A stretch of DNA of 5,071 nucleotides from contig WLOZ01000181.1 of NCBI GenBank assembly GCA_009699025.1, positions 1-5,071 on the forward strand. The letters run 5' to 3'. Position 1 is the stretch's first letter. Every line of letters begins with the position of its first letter. The stretch comes from Actinomycetota bacterium (GTDB lineage: Bacteria; Actinomycetota; Actinomycetes; S36-B12; CAIYMF01). Below, in pieces: positions 1 to 5,071 of this stretch. The translations under genes and the position numbers were made by a program. The notes beneath the pieces are model-generated. The model was given only the letters and a program-made list of their open reading frames with translations, had not been told where the DNA came from and ran no database searches.

Positions 1-2016
1 AAGTTCTTCCGCGGCCCGATCTTCTGGGTCATCACAGCCGTGGCCCTCGTGCTGCTCGGCACGAGCCTCATGACCGGCATGTCTGGACCCAAGGCCGTCG
101 ACACCTCGCAGGCGATCGCGAGCATCAACGCCAACCAGGTCACCTCCGCGCTCATCATCGACAACGACCAGACGATTACCCTCACGCTTGCCGACGGCAC
201 CAAGCAGAAGGCCCAGTACGTATCGGGGCAGGGACTCTCCCTCCAGCAGTTGCTGCAGTCCAAGGTCAACGAGGGGCAGATCAAAGACGGCTACAACGTT
301 CAGGCCCCGCAGGACAACATTCTGATGTCCATCCTGCTGTCGCTGATTCCCGTGGCGCTGGTGCTACTCCTGCTCTTCTTCTTCATGAACCAGATGCAGG
401 GCGGCGGCTCGCGCATCATGAATTTCGGCAAGTCCAAGGCTAAGGCCGTGAGCAAAGACATGCCGAAGACCACGTTCGCCGATGTGGCAGGCGCCAATGA
501 GGCGGTCGAGGAGCTCGAGGAGATCAAGGATTTCCTCGAGGACCCAGCCAAGTTCCACGCGGTGGGCGCGAAGATTCCGAAGGGTGTGCTCCTCTACGGT
601 CCGCCCGGTACAGGCAAGACGCTTCTGGCCCGGGCCGTCGCGGGAGAGGCCGGAGTCCCCTTCTTCGCCATTTCGGGTTCGGACTTCGTCGAAATGTTCG
701 TCGGAGTCGGGGCCAGCCGGGTTCGCGACCTTTTCGAGCAGGCCAAGGCCAACGCCCCGGCCATCATCTTCATCGACGAGATCGACGCCGTGGGCCGTCA
801 CCGCGGCGCCGGACTAGGCGGCGGTCACGACGAGCGTGAGCAGACCCTCAACCAGATGCTCGTCGAAATGGACGGTTTCGACGTCACGGGCGGCGTCATC
901 TTGATCGCGGCAACCAACCGCCCCGACATCCTCGACCCCGCGCTGCTGCGGCCCGGTCGGTTTGACCGCCAGATTGCGGTCGAGAGCCCCGACCTCATCG
1001 GCAGGGCGGCGATCCTCAAGGTCCACTCGGCGGGCAAGCCCCTCGCCGCCGACGTCGACCTCGTGTCGGTCGCCCGACGAACGCCAGGCTTCACCGGCGC
1101 CGATCTCGCCAACGTGCTCAACGAGGCCGCGCTGCTCACCGCGCGCACGGGCAACCAGCTCATCGACAAGGACGCCATCGACGAGGCCATCGACCGGGTC
1201 ATCGCGGGCCCCCAGAAGCGCACCCGCCTGATGAATGAAAAGGAGCGGCTCATCACCGCTTATCACGAGGGTGGGCACGCCATGGTGGCCGCAGCGCTAC
1301 CGAACAACGACCCGGTGCACAAGATCACGATCCTGCCCCGCGGACGTGCGCTCGGCTACACGATGGTGCTCCCCGAAGCCGACAAGTACTCCACCACGCG
1401 CAACGAGATGCTGGGCCAGCTGGCCTACATGCTCGGTGGTCGCGCAGCCGAGGAGATGGTCTTCCACGACCCCACCACCGGTGCGAGCAACGACATCGAG
1501 AAGGCCACGGCAGTCGCTCGCGCGATGGTTACCCAGTACGGCATGACCGAGCGTCTGGGCGCGGTGCGATACGGCAAGGCCGAGGGGGAGGTGTTTCTCG
1601 GTCGCGACTACGGTCACCAGCGCGATTACTCCGAGGAGGTGGCCGCGGCCATCGACGAGGAGGTGCGCATCCTCATCGAGACCGCGCACCAGGAGGCCTA
1701 CGAGATTCTCGTCGAGAATCGCGACGTGCTCGACACCCTGGTCGTCGAACTGCTCGAGCGGGAAACCCTCGACAAGGACGACGTGGCGCGCATTTTCGAG
1801 CCGCTCTCGCTGCGGCCGCACCGCCCGGCCTGGACCGGCTCGGCCCGGCGGGCTCCCAGCGAGCGCGGACCCGTTCCCTTCGTGCCGAGTCGATACTCGC
1901 TCACCCATGGCAACGGCAATGGCAATGGCAACGGCAACGGTGCTGGGCCCTCGGATGGGCACGCGCTGGAAGCCACCGACACGTCGTCTGCCTCCTCGGA
2001 AGAGTCGCCGGCATGA
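1..2016 (+). CDS. ftsH: ATP-dependent zinc metalloprotease FtsH (5'-truncated)
   Basis: Membrane-anchored AAA+ protease that unfolds and degrades membrane and short-lived cytosolic proteins as a hexamer. The frame is open from base 1, so the true start lies upstream; probably fewer than about 15 residues are missing. Residue numbers are for the 671-residue fragment. TM1 is at about 8-26, an extracytoplasmic domain follows, and TM2 is at about 106-129. The AAA domain has Walker A GPPGTGKT (200-207), the pore motif FVGVG (233-237), Walker B IIFIDE (255-260) and arginine fingers R320 and R323 in the second region of homology. The peptidase domain has HEGGH (422-426), whose two His bind zinc with catalytic Glu423, and the likely third ligand Asp498 in SNDIEKA. 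The tail from about 601 is low-complexity and contains five Gly-Asn repeats. HEGGH instead of the commoner HEAGH is normal in actinobacteria. The stop overlaps the folE start by 4 nt. Identity is certain. Confidence 0.98.
   Translation, partial: KFFRGPIFWVITAVALVLLGTSLMTGMSGPKAVDTSQAIASINANQVTSALIIDNDQTITLTLADGTKQKAQYVSGQGLSLQQLLQSKVNEGQIKDGYNVQAPQDNILMSILLSLIPVALVLLLLFFFMNQMQGGGSRIMNFGKSKAKAVSKDMPKTTFADVAGANEAVEELEEIKDFLEDPAKFHAVGAKIPKGVLLYGPPGTGKTLLARAVAGEAGVPFFAISGSDFVEMFVGVGASRVRDLFEQAKANAPAIIFIDEIDAVGRHRGAGLGGGHDEREQTLNQMLVEMDGFDVTGGVILIAATNRPDILDPALLRPGRFDRQIAVESPDLIGRAAILKVHSAGKPLAADVDLVSVARRTPGFTGADLANVLNEAALLTARTGNQLIDKDAIDEAIDRVIAGPQKRTRLMNEKERLITAYHEGGHAMVAAALPNNDPVHKITILPRGRALGYTMVLPEADKYSTTRNEMLGQLAYMLGGRAAEEMVFHDPTTGASNDIEKATAVARAMVTQYGMTERLGAVRYGKAEGEVFLGRDYGHQRDYSEEVAAAIDEEVRILIETAHQEAYEILVENRDVLDTLVVELLERETLDKDDVARIFEPLSLRPHRPAWTGSARRAPSERGPVPFVPSRYSLTHGNGNGNGNGNGAGPSDGHALEATDTSSASSEESPA
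1909..1938 (+). repeat. In-frame hexanucleotide repeat (GGCAAY)5 encoding Gly-Asn x5
   Basis: Five tandem copies of GGCAAC or GGCAAT lie in the ftsH tail and encode (Gly-Asn)5, between Leu-Thr-His and Gly-Ala-Gly. The copies differ only at the third Asn base (AAC, AAT, AAT, AAC, AAC). The unit is 6 bp, so gain or loss of copies keeps the reading frame and would only change the length of a flexible cytoplasmic tail. A role beyond a linker is not visible. Confidence 0.9.
1998..2004 (+). promoter_or_regulatory. Ribosome binding site of folE
   Basis: The purine-rich GGAAGAG lies inside the ftsH 3' end, 8 nt before the folE ATG at 2013. It supports that start over the in-frame alternatives downstream and suggests folE can recruit ribosomes itself as well as by coupling to ftsH. 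Confidence 0.55.
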
Positions 2017-2585
2017 TCGCCGAGTTCGACCATGCACGCGCAGAGGCCGCGGTGCGCGAGCTGCTCATCGCCGTGGGCGAAGATCCCACGCGCGAAGGTC
2101 TCATCGAAACTCCTGCGCGCGTGGCCCGCGCGTACGCCGAGGTGTTCGCAGGACTCCGGCTCGACGCCGCCGATGTGCTCACCACCACCTTCGCCAGCGA
2201 CCACGATGAGTTGGTGCTGGTGCGCGACATTGAGGTGTTCTCCACGTGCGAGCATCACCTCGTTCCCTTTCACGGGGTCGCTCACGTGGGCTATATCCCG
2301 GGCCCCGACGGCCGCATCACCGGACTCTCCAAGCTGGCCCGGCTGGTCGACGTGTTCGCCAAGCGGCCGCAGGTGCAGGAGCGCCTCACCACCCAGGTTG
2401 CCGACTCGCTCATGCAGATCCTCCAGCCGCGCGGAGCCATCGTGGTCATCGAGTGCGAGCACCTCTGTATGTCGATGCGAGGGGTGCGCAAGCCAGGGGC
2501 TCGAACCCTCACCTCGGCGGTGCGGGGGCAACTCCGCGACTCGGTCACCCGGGCCGAGGCGATGTCGCTGATCCTTGGCCGGTGA
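2013..2585 (+). CDS. folE: GTP cyclohydrolase I (FolE)
   Basis: Cytosolic enzyme that converts GTP to 7,8-dihydroneopterin triphosphate and formate, the first committed step of folate synthesis. The 190-residue length fits the single-domain family. Zinc ligands are visible as Cys79 and His82 in STCEHH, and Cys152 in EHLCMSMRG. Other hallmarks are the N-terminal [16 protein letters not shown] segment, [33 protein letters not shown] and the C-terminal TSAVRG. The ATG is chosen for its 4-nt ATGA overlap with ftsH, the GGAAGAG 8 nt upstream, and the correct N-terminal length. Two small oddities are an extra Cys148 (CEHLC) next to the zinc ligand, where Ala is usual, and a shortened stretch [11 protein letters not shown] after TSAVRG. 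Neither removes a known catalytic residue, so it should be functional. folP follows with a 4-nt overlap. Confidence 0.97.
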   Translation: MIAEFDHARAEAAVRELLIAVGEDPTREGLIETPARVARAYAEVFAGLRLDAADVLTTTFASDHDELVLVRDIEVFSTCEHHLVPFHGVAHVGYIPGPDGRITGLSKLARLVDVFAKRPQVQERLTTQVADSLMQILQPRGAIVVIECEHLCMSMRGVRKPGARTLTSAVRGQLRDSVTRAEAMSLILGR

Positions 2586-3451
2586 GGCACCCGGTAGGCC
2601 TGCCCACGCGGCTGGCCGAACTCGATCGCACCCTGGTGTGGGGCGTCCTCAACGTGACGCCTGACTCGTTCAGCGACGGCGGCCAGTGGGAGTCCCAGTC
2701 GAGCGCAATCGCCCACGGACTCGAGTTGGCGTCGGGCGGGGCCGACATTGTCGACATCGGTGGCGAGTCCACGCGCCCCGGGGCGCGCAGGATCGACGTC
2801 GACGACGAGTTGCAGCGGGTGATCCCGGTGGTGCGGGCGCTCGTAGCCGACGACGTCGTGGTCAGCGTCGACACGATGCACAGCGAGGTGGCTGAGGCCG
2901 CAGTTGTTGCCGGGGCCTCGATCGTCAACGACGTGTCGGGCGGTCTGGCCGACCCGAGGATGCTGGGGGTGATGGCCGGTCTCGGCGTTCCGTACGTGAT
3001 CATGCACTGGCGCGGCCACAGCGCCAACATGGACGAACTGGCCACCTACGACGACGTGGTCGCGGAGGTGAGCGCCGAACTGAAGGCGCGGGTCGATGCC
3101 GCGTGCGAGGCCGGCGTCGACCTTGGTTCCATCGTGCTTGACCCGGGGCTTGGCTTCGCTAAGCAGGTGCGCCACAACTGGCCGCTGCTGGCCGGTCTCG
3201 ACGCGCTTAACCCGCTGGGACTCCCGGTGGTGGTGGGTGCGTCGCGCAAACGATTCCTGGGGGCGCTGCTCGCCGACGCGTCAGGGGGTCCGCGCTCCGT
3301 CGACCAGCGCGACGACGCCACGCACGCCGTGTCGGCCATCGCCGCGAGCGAGGGAGTGTGGAGTGTTCGAGTGCACGACGTGCGTGGTTCGGCTGACGCT
3401 GTCCGCGTGGGCGCGGCCTGGCGGACAGCCCGCTCGGGCGGCCAGCGATGA
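2582..3451 (+). CDS. folP: Dihydropteroate synthase (FolP)
   Basis: Cytosolic TIM-barrel enzyme that condenses 6-hydroxymethyl-dihydropterin pyrophosphate with p-aminobenzoate to dihydropteroate; it is the sulfonamide target. The 289 residues match the family. Motifs in order are [14 protein letters not shown] (21-34; Asn24 is the expected metal/pyrophosphate residue), [10 protein letters not shown] (58-67), SVDT (Asp97), [22 protein letters not shown] with Lys223, and the C-terminal RVHD with Arg263 and His265. The frame is open far upstream to 2246, but that part overlies folE and has no DHPS similarity. The GTG at 2582 gives a normal N-terminus and a GTGA overlap with the folE stop. No good Shine-Dalgarno precedes it, so translation probably depends on ribosomes finishing folE. 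The intact motifs point to a catalytic FolP1-type enzyme rather than a degenerate paralogue. Confidence 0.96.
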   Translation: MRHPVGLPTRLAELDRTLVWGVLNVTPDSFSDGGQWESQSSAIAHGLELASGGADIVDIGGESTRPGARRIDVDDELQRVIPVVRALVADDVVVSVDTMHSEVAEAAVVAGASIVNDVSGGLADPRMLGVMAGLGVPYVIMHWRGHSANMDELATYDDVVAEVSAELKARVDAACEAGVDLGSIVLDPGLGFAKQVRHNWPLLAGLDALNPLGLPVVVGASRKRFLGALLADASGGPRSVDQRDDATHAVSAIAASEGVWSVRVHDVRGSADAVRVGAAWRTARSGGQR

Positions 3452-3834
3452 GCGCGCCTCCTGATCGCATCGCGCTCACCGGGCTGCGGGCCTTCGGCTA
3501 TCACGGTGTGCTCGAGCACGAGCGGCGCGACGGCCAGGAGTTCGTGGTCGACGTCGTGCTGCACGTTGATACACACCTCGCTGCTGAGACCGACGACCTC
3601 GCCCACACCATCAACTACGCCGACGTGGCCGACCAGGTGCACGCACTGATCACCGGAGATCCCGCCGACCTAATCGAGACCCTGGCCGCCCACATCGCTG
3701 CGGCCTGCCTCACCGATACGCGGGTGGGGCGGGTCGAGGTTACGGTGCACAAGCCGTCGGCGCCGGTGGAGGTCACCTTCGCCGACATCAGCGTGAGCAT
3801 TGTTCGCACCCAGGCGGGAACCGACTCGGCATGA
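3448..3834 (+). CDS. folB: Dihydroneopterin aldolase (FolB)
   Basis: Cytosolic aldolase that cleaves 7,8-dihydroneopterin to 6-hydroxymethyl-7,8-dihydropterin and glycolaldehyde; family members form tunnel-fold octamers. At 128 residues it has the usual single-domain length. Recognisable segments are LRAFGYHGVLEHE (13-25, with the conserved Glu23), GQEFVVDV (29-36), TINYADV (54-60), the pterin-binding LIETLA with Glu77 (75-80), and VHKPSAPVE with the catalytic Lys102. The start overlaps the folP stop by 4 nt and the stop overlaps the folK start by 4 nt. FolB and FolK are separate proteins here, not fused as in some bacteria. An inverted repeat spans the start region and is listed separately. 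Confidence 0.95.
   Translation: MSAPPDRIALTGLRAFGYHGVLEHERRDGQEFVVDVVLHVDTHLAAETDDLAHTINYADVADQVHALITGDPADLIETLAAHIAAACLTDTRVGRVEVTVHKPSAPVEVTFADISVSIVRTQAGTDSA
3449..3478 (+). other. Inverted repeat over the folP stop / folB start
   Basis: TGAGCGCG at 3449-3456 is perfectly complementary to CGCGCTCA at 3471-3478, leaving a 14-nt loop. The left arm contains the last two bases of the folB ATG and the folP stop. In mRNA it could hide the folB start until ribosomes finishing folP open it. At this GC content such 8-bp repeats also arise by chance, so function is only inferred. Confidence 0.4.
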
Positions 3835-3840
3835 CCCGCC
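3813..3840 (+). promoter_or_regulatory. folK ribosome binding site with possible start hairpin
   Basis: GGCGGGA at 3813-3819 is the best Shine-Dalgarno candidate for folK, 11 nt before the ATG. Its GGCGGG (3813-3818) is perfectly complementary to CCCGCC at 3835-3840 just after the start codon, which would put the ATG in a 16-nt loop with the ribosome site paired. This suits translation coupled to folB, but a 6-bp stem is weak evidence. Confidence 0.35.
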
Positions 3841-4334
3841 GCGTCGCCCTCGGGCTCGGCGCCAACCTTGGTGACGCTCGAGGCACCGTTACTGCCGCCA
3901 TCGTCGCGCTGTCGGATGATCCCGCTCTGGTGAACCCCCGTGCGTCAAGCCTCTACCGCACCAGCCCGGTGGGTGGTGTTGACCAGCCCGACTTCGTCAA
4001 CGCCGTGGTCGTGGCCGACACCGAAATAGGTCCCGACGAGCTGCTGGCCATGGCCATGGCGCTCGAGCAGCGGTATGGGCGCGTGCGTGAGGTGCACTGG
4101 GGGCCGCGCACCCTCGATGTCGACGTGCTGGCACTGGGCGAGCTCGAGTCGGCTGACCCGCGCATCGTGCTGCCACACCCGAGGGCCCACCAGCGCGCCT
4201 TCGTGCTCGTGCCGTGGTCGGAGGTCGACCCCGATGCCGCGCTGGGTGCGTGGGGCACGGTTGCGAAACGATTAGAAGACCTCCCTGCGGTCGAGCGCGA
4301 CGATGTGCGATTGCTCGACCAGGAGTCGCTATGA
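3831..4334 (+). CDS. folK: 2-amino-4-hydroxy-6-hydroxymethyldihydropteridine pyrophosphokinase (FolK, HPPK)
   Basis: Cytosolic kinase that transfers pyrophosphate from ATP to 6-hydroxymethyl-7,8-dihydropterin, producing the substrate of FolP. The 167 residues match the family. Motifs are LGLGANLGD (7-15), YRTSPVGG (42-49), QPDFVNAV (52-59), WGPRTLDVDVLAL (90-102) with Arg93 and the two magnesium-binding aspartates Asp96 and Asp98, and LPHPRAHQRAFVLVP followed by W-EVDP. All core catalytic positions are present. The ATG overlaps the folB stop by 4 nt, and the stop overlaps the next gene by 4 nt. Identity is certain from the motifs and the cluster. Confidence 0.96.
   Translation: MTRRVALGLGANLGDARGTVTAAIVALSDDPALVNPRASSLYRTSPVGGVDQPDFVNAVVVADTEIGPDELLAMAMALEQRYGRVREVHWGPRTLDVDVLALGELESADPRIVLPHPRAHQRAFVLVPWSEVDPDAALGAWGTVAKRLEDLPAVERDDVRLLDQESL
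4321..4325 (+). promoter_or_regulatory. Ribosome binding site of the DUF3180 gene
   Basis: AGGAG lies 5 nt before the ATG at 4331, within the folK 3' end. It is the strongest Shine-Dalgarno in the window and fixes the start at 4331, rejecting the longer in-frame reading from 4214 inside folK. Confidence 0.65.
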
Positions 4335-4816
4335 GGCCCACGAAGGGCACGCTGCTGGCAGCGCTCGCGGTGCTTGCCTGCGCGGTGGGCTGGGGGCTGT
4401 CACTGCTCTGGGAGACCGTCACCGGGCGGTACCTGCCGGTTCCCTGGACCACGGGCGCCGCGCTGGCCCTGCTGGCCGCCGCCCTGCTCATCTGGGCCCT
4501 GCTGGTGCGACCTCGCCTCAAGCATCATGAGGGAGCCCGGCCGCTGGAGGCCATCGTGGCGGCGCGCACCGCGGCACTGGCGATGGCGGCCTCGCGCACC
4601 GGAGCGCTCGCCGGAGGCGTCTACCTCGGAATCGGGCTGTCATTCGTGTCGCGATTCGCGCAGGAGTCCGGTCGCGACCGTGTGGTCTCCTGCACCTTCT
4701 CGGTGGTGGCATCGGTGGCCGTGGTGGTGGTGGCGCTGTGGCTTGAGCGGCTGTGCCGGGTGCCTGAGCCGCCCGACGACCCCGGCCTCGGCACCGGCGG
4801 ACCGGTGCCCGGCTAG
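4331..4816 (+). CDS. DUF3180-type small integral membrane protein
   Basis: A 161-residue protein with four predicted membrane segments at about 7-27, 42-59, 83-107 and 121-138. Basic residues lie near the N-terminus (Arg2, Lys5) and after segment 2 (RPRLKHH). The third segment includes ASRTGALAGGVYLG (87-100), which resembles the conserved Ala/Gly-rich stretch I associate with DUF3180. A gene of this type sits directly after folK in many actinobacteria, including M. tuberculosis (Rv3605c), so both similarity and position support the call. The C-terminal 17 or so residues are Pro/Gly-rich and probably disordered. Function is unknown. Coupling to folK by a 4-nt overlap suggests co-expression with the folate enzymes, but no catalytic or transporter motif is visible, so a folate role is only guilt by association. 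Confidence 0.85.
   Translation: MRPTKGTLLAALAVLACAVGWGLSLLWETVTGRYLPVPWTTGAALALLAAALLIWALLVRPRLKHHEGARPLEAIVAARTAALAMAASRTGALAGGVYLGIGLSFVSRFAQESGRDRVVSCTFSVVASVAVVVVALWLERLCRVPEPPDDPGLGTGGPVPG
4790..4809 (+). other. GC-rich perfect hairpin at the end of the folate unit
   Basis: GGCACCGG (4790-4797) and CCGGTGCC (4802-4809) form a perfect 8-bp stem with a 4-nt loop, ending 4 nt before the DUF3180 stop. No T-tract follows, so it is not a classical intrinsic terminator. It could be a U-less actinobacterial-type terminator, an RNA-processing or stability element, or chance in GC-rich DNA. It lies in the least constrained, Gly/Pro-rich part of the upstream protein. Confidence 0.4.
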
Positions 4817-4819
4817 AGT
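4814..4819 (+). promoter_or_regulatory. Possible -10 element for a leaderless transcript
   Basis: TAGAGT matches the actinobacterial -10 pattern TANNNT and ends 6 nt before the ATG at 4826, so initiation would fall at or beside the A of the start codon. That spacing is typical of leaderless mRNAs. No convincing -35 is seen, and the TAG is also the DUF3180 stop, so the match could be coincidental. Confidence 0.35.
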
Positions 4820-4825
4820 CGGCGC

Positions 4826-5071
4826 ATGACCGACCCCACCCTGGAGAATGTCCCCTACCCCGAACTTCGAGATCGGGCCTTCCACCGTGCCGAGCGTCGC
4901 CTCGACGTCTCGTTCTTCCTCGGGCTGATGGCCCACACCCGCTCGATGGAGCAGATGGCCGACGAGGGCGGCTCACTGGGCGAGGCGGGCGGGTCGATCA
5001 TCGACTCGATCCGCTCGGCCCGCGAGGCCTTCACCGACGACCCAGGTGACCTCGAGCCGCTCTTTCGCGCC
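4826..5071 (+). CDS. Hypothetical protein, 3'-truncated by the window edge
   Basis: An open frame of 82 codons runs from ATG at 4826 to the last base without a stop. Codon third positions are mostly G or C, as in the genes before it, and it starts 9 nt after the DUF3180 stop in the same direction, so it is very likely real. The product begins MTDPTLENVPYPELRDRAFH and continues with a hydrophilic, probably helical sequence containing FFLGLMAHTRSMEQMADEGG and a Gly-Glu-Ala-Gly-Gly turn before SIIDSIRSAREAF. No signal peptide, membrane segment, P-loop, Nudix box or metal motif is visible. I do not recognise the family with confidence; it resembles small conserved actinobacterial hypotheticals. 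The preceding AGAG is a weak ribosome site, and a leaderless start is possible. Confidence 0.8.
   Translation, partial: MTDPTLENVPYPELRDRAFHRAERRLDVSFFLGLMAHTRSMEQMADEGGSLGEAGGSIIDSIRSAREAFTDDPGDLEPLFRA

Noticed and set aside
2246..2581. In-frame upstream extension of folP, giving a 401-residue reading
   Set aside because: It lies entirely over the conserved 3' half of folE, encodes an Arg/Pro/Gly-rich sequence without DHPS motifs, and the GTG at 2582 gives the normal length and a 4-nt overlap.
1297..3175. Long minus-strand open frames (for example 1297-2037, 1698-2531, 2291-3175)
   Set aside because: They lie antisense to well-identified genes, and long antisense frames are expected where third positions are mostly G or C. 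Their products are rich in Arg, His, Gly and Val with no recognisable motif.
4048..4060. Short GGCCAT direct repeat inside folK
   Set aside because: Two copies only, encoding Ala-Met-Ala-Met in a normal helix of HPPK; too short to call a repeat element.
4214..4330. In-frame upstream extension of the DUF3180 gene
   Set aside because: It overlies folK in another frame and is Arg/Cys-rich; the ATG at 4331 has AGGAG 5 nt upstream and leads straight into the first membrane segment.
4703..4737. GTG/GGT-rich run in the DUF3180 gene
   Set aside because: It encodes the Val-rich fourth membrane segment using the preferred GTG codon; amino acid composition explains it.
4640..4976. Minus-strand frames covering the DUF3180 end and the last gene
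   Set aside because: Composition is low-complexity Arg/Pro/His, they overlap two plus-strand genes with consistent codon bias, and no ribosome site or family motif supports them.
1..5071. CRISPR array, insertion sequence, phage gene, tRNA or riboswitch
   Set aside because: No regularly spaced repeats, transposase motifs, terminal repeats or RNA-gene signatures were seen, and coding sequence fills all but 9 bases.

Overview
The window is a gene-dense, all plus-strand piece of a high-GC actinobacterial chromosome. The order ftsH-folE-folP-folB-folK-DUF3180 is the classic actinobacterial folate cluster, and Mycobacterium tuberculosis has the same order. FtsH has the actinobacterial zinc motif HEGGH and a C-terminal PAWTGS stretch that I associate with Propionibacteriales (Propionibacteriaceae or Nocardioidaceae). 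The order-level assignment is from memory of family sequences and is moderately confident; genus cannot be given.

Layout: 1-2016 is ftsH, an ATP-dependent membrane zinc protease that lacks only its extreme N-terminus because the window starts inside it. 2013-2585 is folE (GTP cyclohydrolase I), 2582-3451 folP (dihydropteroate synthase), 3448-3834 folB (dihydroneopterin aldolase) and 3831-4334 folK (HPPK). 4331-4816 is a small DUF3180-type membrane protein. 4826-5071 is the start of an unrecognised gene that runs off the right edge. The only non-coding bases are the 9 nt at 4817-4825.

How the genes work together: FolE makes dihydroneopterin triphosphate from GTP. After dephosphorylation by an enzyme not encoded here, FolB makes 6-hydroxymethyl-dihydropterin, FolK pyrophosphorylates it, and FolP joins it to p-aminobenzoate to give dihydropteroate. 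Five successive junctions, from ftsH/folE to folK/DUF3180, each overlap by exactly 4 nt (ATGA or GTGA), so the six genes are very probably one translationally coupled unit. The chain breaks only before the last gene. There a GC-rich perfect inverted repeat and a TANNNT hexamer 6 nt before the ATG hint at a transcription boundary with a leaderless start.

No mobile element, CRISPR array, tRNA, rRNA or phage feature was seen. The core is well known. The least explained parts are the DUF3180 protein, the partial last gene, the junction between them, possible start-codon hairpins at internal junctions, and a Gly-Asn hexanucleotide repeat in the FtsH tail.
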